This document shows, piece after piece, positions 8,473 to 18,173 of a stretch of DNA of 64,000 nt. The translations under genes and the position numbers were made by a program. The notes under the pieces are model-generated. The model was not told the origin of the DNA and did not search any database. It worked only from the letters and a program-made list of their open reading frames with translations. Positions within the stretch are counted from its first letter, which is position 1; every line of letters starts with the position of its first letter. The stretch comes from Aquimarina mycalae. GTDB lineage: Bacteria > Bacteroidota > Bacteroidia > Flavobacteriales > Flavobacteriaceae. The stretch is from positions 475,411 to 539,410 of the forward strand of contig NZ_JARYGY010000003.1 of the NCBI RefSeq assembly GCF_029906345.1, in the 5' to 3' direction.

Positions 8473-11400
8473 TTAAAAGTATGCACTTGGTTTCTTCCCG
8501 AACCTATCTTCATATAACTGAGAAAAGCGCCAGACATTACTCATACCAATCGTGTAAGCAACCGCTTTTACACTTCGATATGTTTTGAGTTCTAATAATT
8601 CTCTTCCTTTTTGTAATGCTACTTCCTGTTGGAATTTTTTCGGTGTTAATCCAGTTATTCTTTTGATTTTTCGTTGAAACTGTCGTTGACTTAGAAAAAA
8701 TTTATCAGCCAAAGTTGCAATATTAAATTCAGTATTCTCCAGTTCTCCTCCTATTATAATTTCTACCTCTTTTAGCCAATCAACATCTGTCTGCTTTATA
8801 TCTTGTTCAAAACTTAGTTCTTCGGATACGATACTTCCAATTTGTAATTCTTTTATTTCTTCCTGTATTTCTTTTGCAACTATTTGGCGTACTTTGTATC
8901 TCTGCAACAAATTATGAACACGTGCCATGAGCTCCTCTGGAGAAAAAGGTTTACTCAGATAATCATCAACACCAATGGTCAAAGCCTGTAGCCTATTATC
9001 CGAATTGTCCAATGCCGTAAGCATAACAACAGGAAGGTGTCTATAGGATTCATGATCTTTTAACTCTTGTAACAGCTCATATCCATCCATCTCTGGCATC
9101 ATTACATCAGAGATTACTAAATCAATCTTCTCCTTACCAAGAACGGATAAGGCCTGTTTACCGTTATTAGCAACAAAAGTATGGTATTTATGATCCAACA
9201 ATTGCTGAATAAATCGCTGCATATCTGGATGATCTTCTACAATTAATACAGTGTAAGGATGTGTATCTTTTGCTGTATCTTTTTCGATTAGTAACAGCTC
9301 ACTTGCTTCTTCCTCTTCTTCATGGGAATCCCATCCAGATACAGAAGTATCTGGAGTTTCTATAGCTTTATATGCCAACGTTAGTAAAAAGGTGCTTCCT
9401 TCCCCTAATTTGCTTTTCACAGTGATCTCTCCGTTCATCAATTGCACTAATTCTTTAGCTAACGCTAATCCAATACCTGTACCTCCTTGTAAGCTATCAT
9501 CGGATGTTTTGCTCTGAAAAAAACGATCAAAAATATAAGGGAGATCCTCTTCAGGAATTCCAGAACCTGTATCGATGACACTAAATTGTAATTGATCTTC
9601 ATCAATGACAGCAGAAAATGTCACCGATCCTCCTGAAGGCGTATGTTTAATTGCATTAGATAATAGGTTATTAATTACTTTTTCAAGGCTATCTCTATCC
9701 AACAACACATAGGTATCTTCTGAGATATCTGAAGTCATTTTATAATGAATATCCAAATGCTGTGTTAACGAATCAAAATTACTTACGACACGTCGTAAAA
9801 AAGGAATGATAGCAACTTCATCTTCATGTAATTCTAATTTATTGGACTCCAGTTTAGAGAGGTCCAGAATATCATTCACCAAACCTTTTAATTGTTTCGC
9901 ATTACGCTCCACCATTTTTAATTGTACTTTTTGGTTTATGCTCAAAGGATCCTTTTGACTAGAAAGCATATATTGAATGGGACTACTAATCAACGTAAGT
10001 GGGGTACGTAATTCATGAGATACATTAGCATATAATCGCGATTTAGACTCATCCAGTTCTTCTAATGCTCTTTTTTGTCGGGCGATTTCTTCATTCTGAG
10101 AACGCAATAAAGAATTTGCTTTCTTTTTGTTCTTAAAGTTTCGGTATAAAGTAAACGCAATACCAATAAAGGCCAGAGAGATGATAATAGCAATATAGGT
10201 AATCCATCTATTTCGATCTAATTTTCGTTGCTGTATGGCCTCTTCCTGTTGTCTTTGGAAAGCTGCCTGCTGCTGTTGCTTATCAAAATTATAGGACATC
10301 TCCTTTTGGACCAAAGCACGTGTATTGGATTCATTAAAAAGTGAATCTTTGGTTGATTGGTATAAATCCAATGCCTCAAAAGCTTTCTCATATTGTCCAC
10401 TTTCTTTATATATTGGATACAAGTATTTCGAAACAGAGTTTATTGTAGAAAAATCATTAGTAGTAATAACATCTTGCATTGTTTTTTCAAAAAATCTAAG
10501 AGCATGATCTTTTTTCCCTTTTAATAAATAGTTCTTCCCAAAAGCGATATTAAATTGCGATGTAAGTTCTTTATTACATTTCGATGCAATAGGAATACCT
10601 TTATTTAAATTATACAAAGCAGAATCTGGTTGCCTTAACCCATGATATGCAAACCCTATTGCTAAATAACTATTAGCCATATTACAACTATCTTTAAAAA
10701 CCTTATACTGGTTTAAAGCCTGTACAGCATATTTTAAAGATTCATTATACTTACCAATTGTAGTAGTCATTTTACTTAAATTATTTTTTGCAAAAGCAAT
10801 GGCTGAAGAATCCTTTGCCAAAATATAGCTATCCAAAGATTTTTGTAGGTATTTTATCGCTTTCTCATCTTGGTTTTGGTCTGAATAAACGCTAGATATA
10901 TTGCCATAATAAATACCTTTTCTATTATGATTTTTTAGTTTTTCAGCTCCTTTCAAAGCTTCAAAGTAATATTTAAGAGCAAGATCTATTTGGTTATACT
11001 TATCATACATAAACCCCAACGAATTATACAAAACGGAGGCTTTTTCTATATTTCCTTTTTCTTTATAGTAACTAGCACTCTTATTAAGATAATAAACAGC
11101 CGAATCCTTTTGACCCATCTTCGAAAAGTAGTGTCCTAATAAATACATACTATGATTTATAAGGTCATCATCACCTATTTCTTTGCGTAATTTTAAACTG
11201 GTTTGGTAGCTTTTTAATGATTGATCTTGTTGTCCATCCCTCAAATAAATAGTTGCTATATTATCTAATATACTAGCCAAATCTTTTTTATTTCCCAATT
11301 GCTCAGATATATCAGCTGCATTTTCGCAATTAATAATAGCATCTTTATAGTTACCCTGACTTGCGAAAATGATCCCAAGATAATTATATGCGTTAACCAT

Positions 11401-12042
11401 ATTTGATAAGCTTCCTTTAAGCTTACTATCTTCTAAATCCTTTTTCGCATAATACACTGATTTATCATAGTCTTTTTTGATAAATGAAATAGCACATAAG
11501 CTTGTATAAGGTGAATCTATAATTCTCTTGTTTTTTTCAGGTAGCTTATTATAAACAGTAAGGCTTTTATCAAAATATGTTTTTGCTTCTATAATATTTT
11601 CTATCCTTTCATAACTTACTCCAATAAGATTAAACATTCTTGCTGTTAAAGTATGATAATCTTTTACTTCACTAATACTTAAAATTTCTTGGTATAAGAT
11701 TATAGCCTTCTTTATATTTTCTTTTTTTTGATTATCTGAATCATTTTTCTCTAGCAGAATATCTCCTCGAAATGATTTTATAAACAATTCAGATTCTTCA
11801 TCATTTACTTTTCTAGCCAACTTCATACCTTCATTGATATACTCGTCAACAAAATCATAATCATATTCTCCTTCTAAAAACTGATTAATTATTTTTTTAT
11901 ATGCAAGTAGTTTCTTATCACTTGAAACGTCCGATTCAATCACAGAAGTCAAACTATCTATAACCTTCTCTTTTTGAGAAAAAATATGATTACTACCTAG
12001 TAAGCAAAGAAAAAATATGATTAGAGGGAACTTTGTTTGCAT
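8473..12042 (-). CDS. TPR-containing hybrid two-component regulator
   Basis: 1189 residues combining sensor, kinase, receiver and DNA-binding output in one protein. The order is: signal peptide (1-22); a long array of TPR repeats (about 130-560) facing the periplasm; one TM helix (613-635); HisKA with H676 in SHELRTPLT; HATPase with NLLSNAIKH and GTGIGLALAK; receiver with D979 in SDVMMPEMDG; and an AraC-type helix-turn-helix (about 1095-1189). This is the layout of Bacteroidota hybrid two-component systems, with TPRs replacing the usual beta-propeller sensor. It is divergent from the secreted operon at 12581-17914, and phased direct repeats lie between them, so it probably controls that operon. 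Confidence 0.93.
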   Translation of the reverse strand: MQTKFPLIIFFLCLLGSNHIFSQKEKVIDSLTSVIESDVSSDKKLLAYKKIINQFLEGEYDYDFVDEYINEGMKLARKVNDEESELFIKSFRGDILLEKNDSDNQKKENIKKAIILYQEILSISEVKDYHTLTARMFNLIGVSYERIENIIEAKTYFDKSLTVYNKLPEKNKRIIDSPYTSLCAISFIKKDYDKSVYYAKKDLEDSKLKGSLSNMVNAYNYLGIIFASQGNYKDAIINCENAADISEQLGNKKDLASILDNIATIYLRDGQQDQSLKSYQTSLKLRKEIGDDDLINHSMYLLGHYFSKMGQKDSAVYYLNKSASYYKEKGNIEKASVLYNSLGFMYDKYNQIDLALKYYFEALKGAEKLKNHNRKGIYYGNISSVYSDQNQDEKAIKYLQKSLDSYILAKDSSAIAFAKNNLSKMTTTIGKYNESLKYAVQALNQYKVFKDSCNMANSYLAIGFAYHGLRQPDSALYNLNKGIPIASKCNKELTSQFNIAFGKNYLLKGKKDHALRFFEKTMQDVITTNDFSTINSVSKYLYPIYKESGQYEKAFEALDLYQSTKDSLFNESNTRALVQKEMSYNFDKQQQQAAFQRQQEEAIQQRKLDRNRWITYIAIIISLAFIGIAFTLYRNFKNKKKANSLLRSQNEEIARQKRALEELDESKSRLYANVSHELRTPLTLISSPIQYMLSSQKDPLSINQKVQLKMVERNAKQLKGLVNDILDLSKLESNKLELHEDEVAIIPFLRRVVSNFDSLTQHLDIHYKMTSDISEDTYVLLDRDSLEKVINNLLSNAIKHTPSGGSVTFSAVIDEDQLQFSVIDTGSGIPEEDLPYIFDRFFQSKTSDDSLQGGTGIGLALAKELVQLMNGEITVKSKLGEGSTFLLTLAYKAIETPDTSVSGWDSHEEEEEASELLLIEKDTAKDTHPYTVLIVEDHPDMQRFIQQLLDHKYHTFVANNGKQALSVLGKEKIDLVISDVMMPEMDGYELLQELKDHESYRHLPVVMLTALDNSDNRLQALTIGVDDYLSKPFSPEELMARVHNLLQRYKVRQIVAKEIQEEIKELQIGSIVSEELSFEQDIKQTDVDWLKEVEIIIGGELENTEFNIATLADKFFLSQRQFQRKIKRITGLTPKKFQQEVALQKGRELLELKTYRSVKAVAYTIGMSNVWRFSQLYEDRFGKKPSAYF

Positions 12043-12161
12043 AAATCAGTTGTTAAGAATACGTTAATTCTCTTAAATATATTAAATATTAATGACCAAA
12101 AGCCCTTCTCATAGAAAAAAGCGGGGAAACCTACCTTCTATCATCTTTATACATTACATGC

Positions 12162-12240
12162 ATGTCGCGTTTTGTCTATTCATGTCCAATCTTGTATAGA
12201 AATGTCCATCTATGAACGGCGATGTCCATTTTTGGCTATT
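12162..12240 (+). promoter_or_regulatory. four 20-bp-phased ATGTC operator repeats
   Basis: ATGTC begins at 12162, 12182, 12202 and 12222, an exact 20-bp period. Three of the four extend to ATGTCCA, and the first and last copies end in similar TCTATTC/GCTATTC tails. AraC-type proteins bind direct repeats spaced about two helical turns apart. The array ends about 20 bp upstream of a TATGTTTG box, as expected for an activator. Binding by the adjacent hybrid regulator is inferred. Confidence 0.7.
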
Positions 12241-12260
12241 CGCTAACTAACTGACATACT

Positions 12261-12268
12261 TATGTTTG
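12261..12268 (+). promoter_or_regulatory. probable -7 promoter box
   Basis: TATGTTTG matches the Flavobacteria/Bacteroides TAnnTTTG housekeeping box. It lies just downstream of the ATGTC array and upstream of the secreted operon. No good -33 TTG is present at the usual distance, consistent with dependence on an activator. Confidence 0.5.
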
Positions 12269-12311
12269 CAATCATAAATCACAAGCTCTATTTATAAACA
12301 ATATAAAAACT

Positions 12312-12536
12312 ATGATTATGTCAATTACAACTATACATCTACGAATAAGTACATCTACTAAAGCTAAATATGAATTATTAGCTAAAGTTAACCTTATGAT
12401 AATACTACTATTAGGACTTATTATCTATAGGGTAAACGCATAAGGTGGTAGTAATTTAGAATCCACAAAACCAGATATCACTAATGCTGGTAAAATTAAT
12501 CAACAGTCAAAAGGATTCAATTATTCATCATTATAG
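12312..12536 (+). pseudogene. short secreted-protein ORF interrupted by TAA
   Basis: An ATG at 12312 opens a 43-residue frame ending in a hydrophobic segment (MIILLLGLIIYRVNA) and a TAA at 12441. The same frame then continues as GGSNLESTKPDITNAG to a TAG at 12534. In this group signal peptides often end in NAQ, so a CAA-to-TAA change could have broken a small secreted protein of about 74 residues. It may instead be a genuine 43-residue membrane peptide. It lies in the leader of the secreted operon. Confidence 0.3.
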
Positions 12537-12580
12537 CCTTCAAAAGAAACAGAAAATTAAAAAAATAAAATCCATTTATT

Positions 12581-14173
12581 ATGAAAAATATCCACAAACA
12601 AAACAGTAATAATGTATTATTTACAAAAACCTTTACTTTACTTACATTCTTATTAGTAGGTTTCAATATAGGTAACCTTAACGCTCAAACATGGACTGAT
12701 AAATTAGGAAATGCCGAGAAATTTAAATTGGATGAACTGGTCATTAATACCGATTTTACCTCGAATGATAGAAGCGCACATCTTATCCTTAATGCTGGTA
12801 AAAAAAATCCATCTAGCGGATATAAAAAATATCATACGTGGCTTCTATCCAGTGATAAGGATAATGGGAATTTTTATATCTCTAATGCGAGCTACAACGA
12901 CAGTAATACAATACCAAAATTTAATCACCTAGCAATTTTTGAAAGGGATGGAGATTTAGCAATCGATGGCCGTCTGAAATCCAAAAATTTGCAATTAGAT
13001 TATGACATGAGATTAAATGGTAGTGAACATAAGGGAGTATTTCTTGGAGAAGGGATTGGTGATTACATTTTATATAGTTCCCCTTACAAACGTTTTGTTT
13101 CATTAAATGCTGAACAAAGTATTTCCTTTGTCGTAGATAAGCCAAAAACCTTGGATGAGGTTGTAAATCCACAATTTGAAATTAGCGAAGGTTTGGCAGA
13201 AATGAAGGTTCCTTTAGAAATTGAGTCATCGGCAGCTATTGATTTAGATGTAAAAGGTGATATCAAAGCTACAAAAATACACTTAGAGGAACTAAAATTA
13301 GGAAATACAACTTTTACCGAAAGTAATTTAACAGGAGGGGTTTCTCATTCAACGATAGATCCCAAGGAATATAAAGAATTCGAACGCCGCACCAATATGG
13401 CACTTCTTGCACTAGGAGGAATATCTGCTGTTAATACAGCAGGAAATGTTTTAAATAGCTTGGCCATAGCAACTGGTGAAGCTTTTGATGCTGCTGAACT
13501 AGCTATTGATGCTATAGAAGGAGGAGCAGAAGTAAAAACTGATATAAAGGAAAAACTTGACAATCGTGCTACAAAGAAAAGATTACGAGCCCTTGAGAAA
13601 AATTTTAAAACAAAAACTGGCTTACGGGGTATATTGGGCAGAATAACAGGAAATAAGGAATGGATAAATTTTGAAATAAAAAACGATATTACTTCACAGG
13701 AAGGTTCTATTAGTGCCAAAAAGGGAATTATTACAGGAAAGACTATAGTAGCTACAAACAATATTACTGCAAAAAAATTAGTAATTGATGATAAGGGTTC
13801 GCAAGATGACGCTGCCGAAGTAGAGATAAAAGGGGATTTGGTTGCAAAACGTATCGCCTTAAGTAGTAATACTACAAATTTTAAGAAATGGGCAGATTAT
13901 GTATTTGCTAATGACTATAGATTGCGCTCATTAACCGAGGTAGAGAGATATATCAAATCAAATAAGCATTTACCAGAGGTTCCTTCTGCAAAGGAAGTAG
14001 CAGAAAATGGATTTGATCTTTTTGATATGAATGCTACATTACTTAAAAAAGTAGAAGAACTTACTCTGTATACTATAGCACAAGAAAAACAACTCAAAAG
14101 ACAAACAAAACATATAAAAAGGCAAGAAGAGCGTTTGCAAAAGTTGGAAACACTTTTGCTAGAGGAAAAATAA
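12581..14173 (+). CDS. secreted protein with S74-like C-terminal region
   Basis: 530 residues with a signal peptide ending near NLNAQ. The N-terminal half is beta-rich (LSSDKDNGNFYISNA, DGDLAIDGRLKSKNL). A small-residue hydrophobic segment lies around 275-305. The end, from WADYVFANDYRLRSL through HLPEVPSAKEVAENG to LLKKVEELTLYTIAQ, is the standard C-terminus of flavobacterial tail-fibre/peptidase S74-like surface proteins, followed by a charged coiled coil. In phage fibres the related region assists trimer folding. It is the first intact gene of a three-gene operon with the metallo-hydrolase and T9SS protein. Actual function is unknown. Confidence 0.6.
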   Translation: MKNIHKQNSNNVLFTKTFTLLTFLLVGFNIGNLNAQTWTDKLGNAEKFKLDELVINTDFTSNDRSAHLILNAGKKNPSSGYKKYHTWLLSSDKDNGNFYISNASYNDSNTIPKFNHLAIFERDGDLAIDGRLKSKNLQLDYDMRLNGSEHKGVFLGEGIGDYILYSSPYKRFVSLNAEQSISFVVDKPKTLDEVVNPQFEISEGLAEMKVPLEIESSAAIDLDVKGDIKATKIHLEELKLGNTTFTESNLTGGVSHSTIDPKEYKEFERRTNMALLALGGISAVNTAGNVLNSLAIATGEAFDAAELAIDAIEGGAEVKTDIKEKLDNRATKKRLRALEKNFKTKTGLRGILGRITGNKEWINFEIKNDITSQEGSISAKKGIITGKTIVATNNITAKKLVIDDKGSQDDAAEVEIKGDLVAKRIALSSNTTNFKKWADYVFANDYRLRSLTEVERYIKSNKHLPEVPSAKEVAENGFDLFDMNATLLKKVEELTLYTIAQEKQLKRQTKHIKRQEERLQKLETLLLEEK

Positions 14174-14198
14174 ATTAATTTTTAAAAGATAAAAAGTA

Positions 14199-16307
14199 AT
14201 GAAAAAATTAATAAATAAATCCATTTTATTGTTAGTTGTATTGTTTTGTTGTAATCAACTTATACAAGCACAGGAACTTCTTAAGCCAAACTATAAAGAT
14301 GTTTCCCCTTTAAGAGCCCAACCTCCTTTAACAAGTAAATACAATATAAATAATTTAGACACTGCAAACCCTAATAATTATTTTGATTTTCTAGCCCATA
14401 ATGATGTTTCGCAAAGATCTCGAGACCCAAAGGACAATTATATTCAGTATACCTATAATTCGCCTATAACTGTATCAAGAATTAAAATAGGTCTACCTAA
14501 TCTTAAGTCCCCAGATTATGATCATCTAAGGATAAAAGAATTTAGGATACAAGGAAGTATTGATGGTAAAAATTGGAAAACATTACAACTTAAAAAAGGA
14601 CAAAGTTATAATTTCGGTGGCTCAGGAAGATTAAATATTTTAACCTTAAATTTTGAAAATAGTTTAGCGTTTCCTGTTAAATTTCTTCGCTTCTATCTTG
14701 TTGATACGTATGCAAAAAAAGCTTTTCAGGATTGGGATGCAGGAACCAAAGTATTAATTGGTTACTTTCTGGTATATGGAAACAACATCCCTTTTGACGA
14801 AAACCTAAGGCTTAGTATTAACCAAATACCCGTAAGTAAAGGACATGCCACTCTGGTAGTAACAAAAGACATTGCAACTACACCACCTAAAATAATTTCT
14901 TCTGTATTAATAGATGCAGGATATGACAATACTGATGCTATAAAAATAATAAATGTAATTAATAAAGAAGCTAAAGGTCGATTAGATAGAGTGTATATTA
15001 CGCATGTTGATCAAGATCACTGGGGTGGTTTACGAACATACGACCCCAAAGAAAAGGAGTTTAACGATAATAAATTAGGGATTTTAGCATATAGATGCGA
15101 TGCTACATCACTTGGAAACCCCTATTCGATCTTTCAAAAGAATACAAACAAGTTATTAATTTTTTACAACGAAGAAGAAGAGAAATCTCCACTTTTTCAA
15201 GGTAAATATGATAATTTTCCAATCGCTAAAATACAACTCAACCTAGCACAAAAACTCTGGAAATCCGACCAAAAACACTTAGTCCTTGGAAACTCACAAG
15301 ATGGTAAACCGATCTTGTTAAAAACACTTGCGGTCAATCTTGAAATGAAAAGTAGTACTTCAAAAATAGAAACTAGCACTCTTGGTAGCGGGGCGAGTAA
15401 AAATGATCGTTCAGGAGTTATAATTATCACATGGGATCATTTTAGTTTTTTGATTCAGGGAGATTTACAAGGTGATCCCTTATCCAACAATCGCAATAAT
15501 CCAGCTTTACATAGTGAAGTTTCGCGTACTATAACAAGTTATACAAGTCGGAACAATTTTTATAATTATAGAGAACTTAGACTTCCCGAAGAATATGAAT
15601 ATAATAAAGAAAAAGATAATCCTGCAGCTAAGTCTCTTACTTTTGATCAAATAGAAGCTATAAACCCAGAATTAAATACAGGGTTTTTTAGAATCCCTCT
15701 CATTAATTTTAATTACTTGACTAAAGAACAAGAAGATAAGTTAAGAAAAAAAACACCTAATAAAGTCTTAAACATTCTAGATAGTGACTATGTTATGAGT
15801 AATAAAGATTACATAGCTTCAGTTGATATATCAAGACATAAATTAGCAGAAGTAATTGAGACTCACAATGGAGATAGCGGTTATGGCCATGCTTGTATTG
15901 CTTTAGCACCTCATCATGGTGGTAACACTGCTAATCTATGGTTTGATACAGGTATTGCCATCATTGGTACTAATAATCGGAACGAATATGGTCATCCTAG
16001 ACCAGAAGCATTAAGAAGTCTTTATACAACTTCTGGAGTCCGAGATTATTATTTTACATATTTATTAAATAAGGGAGGACATAACAGATACGATTTTGTT
16101 ACCAATTATGCAACGAAATGGCCCAATTTGGCTAGATATGCACTGAAATATGAAACAGGTAAATCTAATGGAGATTATATAAAATTTGAAGTACAAACAG
16201 ATCCTATAAACTCTGATTTTAAAGTTTATACTTCATCTTTTGAATATGTATCTAACGTTAATAGTAAAAAATTGAAAGAACTAGAAAGGTGCACAAGAGA
16301 TCACTAA
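14199..16307 (+). CDS. secreted ComEC-like metallo-beta-lactamase-fold hydrolase
   Basis: 702 residues with a signal peptide ending at IQAQ. Residues about 60-195 resemble an F5/8 type C (discoidin-like) carbohydrate-binding module (IQYTYNSPITVSRIKIGL, RIQGSIDGKNWKTL). From about 210 the MBL fold begins. H269, D271, D273 and H274 form the HxDxDH metal site, GD at 421-422 follows, then PHHGG at 571-575 and NEYGHP at 595-600. These are the landmarks of the ComEC/Rec2 MBL group. Two large insertions separate the motifs. ComEC relatives degrade nucleic acid or other phosphodiesters, but the substrate here is not known. It sits 25 bp after the previous gene. Confidence 0.8.
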   Translation: MKKLINKSILLLVVLFCCNQLIQAQELLKPNYKDVSPLRAQPPLTSKYNINNLDTANPNNYFDFLAHNDVSQRSRDPKDNYIQYTYNSPITVSRIKIGLPNLKSPDYDHLRIKEFRIQGSIDGKNWKTLQLKKGQSYNFGGSGRLNILTLNFENSLAFPVKFLRFYLVDTYAKKAFQDWDAGTKVLIGYFLVYGNNIPFDENLRLSINQIPVSKGHATLVVTKDIATTPPKIISSVLIDAGYDNTDAIKIINVINKEAKGRLDRVYITHVDQDHWGGLRTYDPKEKEFNDNKLGILAYRCDATSLGNPYSIFQKNTNKLLIFYNEEEEKSPLFQGKYDNFPIAKIQLNLAQKLWKSDQKHLVLGNSQDGKPILLKTLAVNLEMKSSTSKIETSTLGSGASKNDRSGVIIITWDHFSFLIQGDLQGDPLSNNRNNPALHSEVSRTITSYTSRNNFYNYRELRLPEEYEYNKEKDNPAAKSLTFDQIEAINPELNTGFFRIPLINFNYLTKEQEDKLRKKTPNKVLNILDSDYVMSNKDYIASVDISRHKLAEVIETHNGDSGYGHACIALAPHHGGNTANLWFDTGIAIIGTNNRNEYGHPRPEALRSLYTTSGVRDYYFTYLLNKGGHNRYDFVTNYATKWPNLARYALKYETGKSNGDYIKFEVQTDPINSDFKVYTSSFEYVSNVNSKKLKELERCTRDH

Positions 16308-16549
16308 TAGTCATAAAACAAGAAAAAAATAGAGCTAAAACTTTAGAGAAATTCTTAGAATAAATCAATAAAAATAAATAGTCGCACAATGAAGGTCTAT
16401 TTAAACAGAGGTTACCAAAGAAACCTGGTTTAAAAAACAAACCTAATATACACGCAATGTATTATAGAGGTCATATATGATAACTTTTTTGAATGAACCT
16501 GATTGTAAGAAGATAAAACACTCTTTTAGAGTACAAAAAAATTAAGAAG

Positions 16550-17914
16550 ATGAAATATATAAATATACTTGATTATTGGATAGTCCTGGTTTTAGTAAGT
16601 TTATCTGCAAACACATGGTCACAACATGTAAAAAAACCTACACTAAAAATTGCTATCTATTACACAGCAAATTCAAAAAGTAGTTTTGATAATTACATTG
16701 CTACTCAAGAAAAAAATGTAAAAAGTGTACTTGCAAATATAAATAAAGATATCATAACAAAATTTGATATCAAATTTATAGGAAAGACTCAACTTTCTTA
16801 CATCGAACCTAAACATAGAAGTAATGATTATTCTAATAAGATCTTCGCTGATGGGTACAATCAAGTTTTAACCGAACTGGTATATCATCCAATATTCGAT
16901 TACTATTATAAGAAAACAGCAAGTACATCTCACCCAGATTTCAAATTGGATAAAAATGAATTGGATTACAATTTTCTAAATTTAGATCCTATGGTTCAAA
17001 GTGATATTAATATCATACTAGTAGATGATGTAGGGAGTTATGATATAACTCTAAGAACTAACGTCCTATATAATGATAAAAATCAACTTATAAAAAGTAA
17101 GTTAGATAATCCATTATATGCGGTAATTAGCACCTATAGATTTAAAAATGACCCTCAAGCTTTGGCAATAGCTATTTATAGCATACTAGCTGACCCATCT
17201 GAAGCCGAAGCTACATCAGGGACTTTATTAACGGTTTGGCAAGAAAACGAATTTAGCCAAATAGGTGTTAACAATAAATTATCCCCCAACAATGCTAAAT
17301 TGTTTCAATGCAATGTTTCTGAAATGATATTAGAGTCAAAAGATGAAAAAACAATTAATAGCTCTATAAAAAATATCGAAACAAAAAGTATTATAGATGC
17401 TGATGATAGGGTTTTGATGCTTCCTAAAAGTGGTACTGAATCAACTGTTTTATACCCTAAAAATGATAAAAATAGCTATATGGTATTTACTACGGACCTA
17501 TATAATGTGGCTTCGCCAAAAAGTTGTCCATATGTCGCAACAAAGGCACCCAACAATGCAGGTAAGTCTGCTGGAAATGAAAATTTCGGTGTTCATCAGG
17601 ATGATGATCTTGATACAGATATAGAGATTACTAGTAATGAGGAAATAGAAACTCTTACAGAAACTCTTATAGTCTACCCTAACCCAACAAGTGGTGATGT
17701 TACTTTTGATGTAAACGTATCAAAATCTGGAGGATATAGGTTAGCATTATATAACGTCTATGGACAGCAAGCCATGATACTAATGGATGAAAACCTAACA
17801 AAAGGTGCACATCAGATTAGGGCGAATGTGGCTGGGTTAGTAACAGGAATATATATTTATCGATTAGAATCAGATACATCAGAACCAATATCTGGAAGGA
17901 TTATTGTAAAATAG
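16550..17914 (+). CDS. T9SS-secreted protein of unknown function
   Basis: 454 residues with an N-terminal signal peptide (ending near NTWSQ) and a type A sorting domain over the last 80 residues (VYPNPTSGDVTFDV, LYNVYGQQ, GLVTGIYIYRL). The passenger of about 330 residues has alternating strands and helices. The stretch from INIILVDDVG to NDPQALAIAIYSILADP has the outline of a zincin peptidase, but no HExxH is present, so any protease ancestry would be inactive. It ends the operon that starts at 12581 and is followed by a strong terminator. Confidence 0.7.
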   Translation: MKYINILDYWIVLVLVSLSANTWSQHVKKPTLKIAIYYTANSKSSFDNYIATQEKNVKSVLANINKDIITKFDIKFIGKTQLSYIEPKHRSNDYSNKIFADGYNQVLTELVYHPIFDYYYKKTASTSHPDFKLDKNELDYNFLNLDPMVQSDINIILVDDVGSYDITLRTNVLYNDKNQLIKSKLDNPLYAVISTYRFKNDPQALAIAIYSILADPSEAEATSGTLLTVWQENEFSQIGVNNKLSPNNAKLFQCNVSEMILESKDEKTINSSIKNIETKSIIDADDRVLMLPKSGTESTVLYPKNDKNSYMVFTTDLYNVASPKSCPYVATKAPNNAGKSAGNENFGVHQDDDLDTDIEITSNEEIETLTETLIVYPNPTSGDVTFDVNVSKSGGYRLALYNVYGQQAMILMDENLTKGAHQIRANVAGLVTGIYIYRLESDTSEPISGRIIVK

Positions 17915-17942
17915 TAATTAGCCATAAACACAAATCCTGTAT

Positions 17943-17974
17943 AAAACCCATCTGCTTTTTGTAGATGGGTTTTT
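17943..17974 (+). terminator. rho-independent terminator of the secreted operon
   Basis: ACCCATCT pairs with AGATGGGT and is followed by a T run, 28 bp past the stop of the T9SS gene. Confidence 0.85.
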
Positions 17975-18001
17975 ATGTATATTAAAAATCTTAGTTCAAT
18001 T

Positions 18002-18070
18002 AATCCTAAGCGTGTCAGTTTAAGTGAAGTTCTGACAAGGGTTTTATGTCGAAAACAACGGTTTAGGATT
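18002..18070. repeat. nested stem-loop
   Basis: AATCCTAA at 18002-18009 is mirrored by TTAGGATT at 18063-18070, and an inner TGTCAG...CTGACA pair lies between. It is noncoding and convergent-gene spacer; it may be a small mobile palindrome or RNA element. Confidence 0.35.
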
Positions 18071-18173
18071 TAGAAACCTATTCATTGATCATTGAACTTA
18101 GATTAAATAATGAAATTTGTAATTAATTCCAGTACTAAAAGAAACTACCTGAAAAGCTATAAAAACACTAAGA

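Larger units (their letters stand above)
12043..12580. other. 538-bp divergent regulatory region
   Basis: This gap separates the hybrid regulator from the secreted operon. It contains four phased ATGTC repeats, a TATGTTTG promoter box and a broken short reading frame, each listed separately. The rest, from about 12060 to 12160, shows nothing I recognise. Confidence 0.7.

Noticed and set aside
12162..12240. CRISPR-like array from the four regularly spaced repeats
   Set aside because: Repeat core is only 5-7 bp with a 20-bp period and no cas genes; it fits a phased operator.
13345..13761. 138-residue minus-strand ORF inside the S74-like gene
   Set aside because: Shadow of the coding frame; the opposite strand has the signal peptide and clear domains.
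12581..14173. Prophage tail fibre
   Set aside because: The S74-like C-terminus is common in flavobacterial secreted proteins; no phage structural or lysis genes are nearby, and the protein has a signal peptide.
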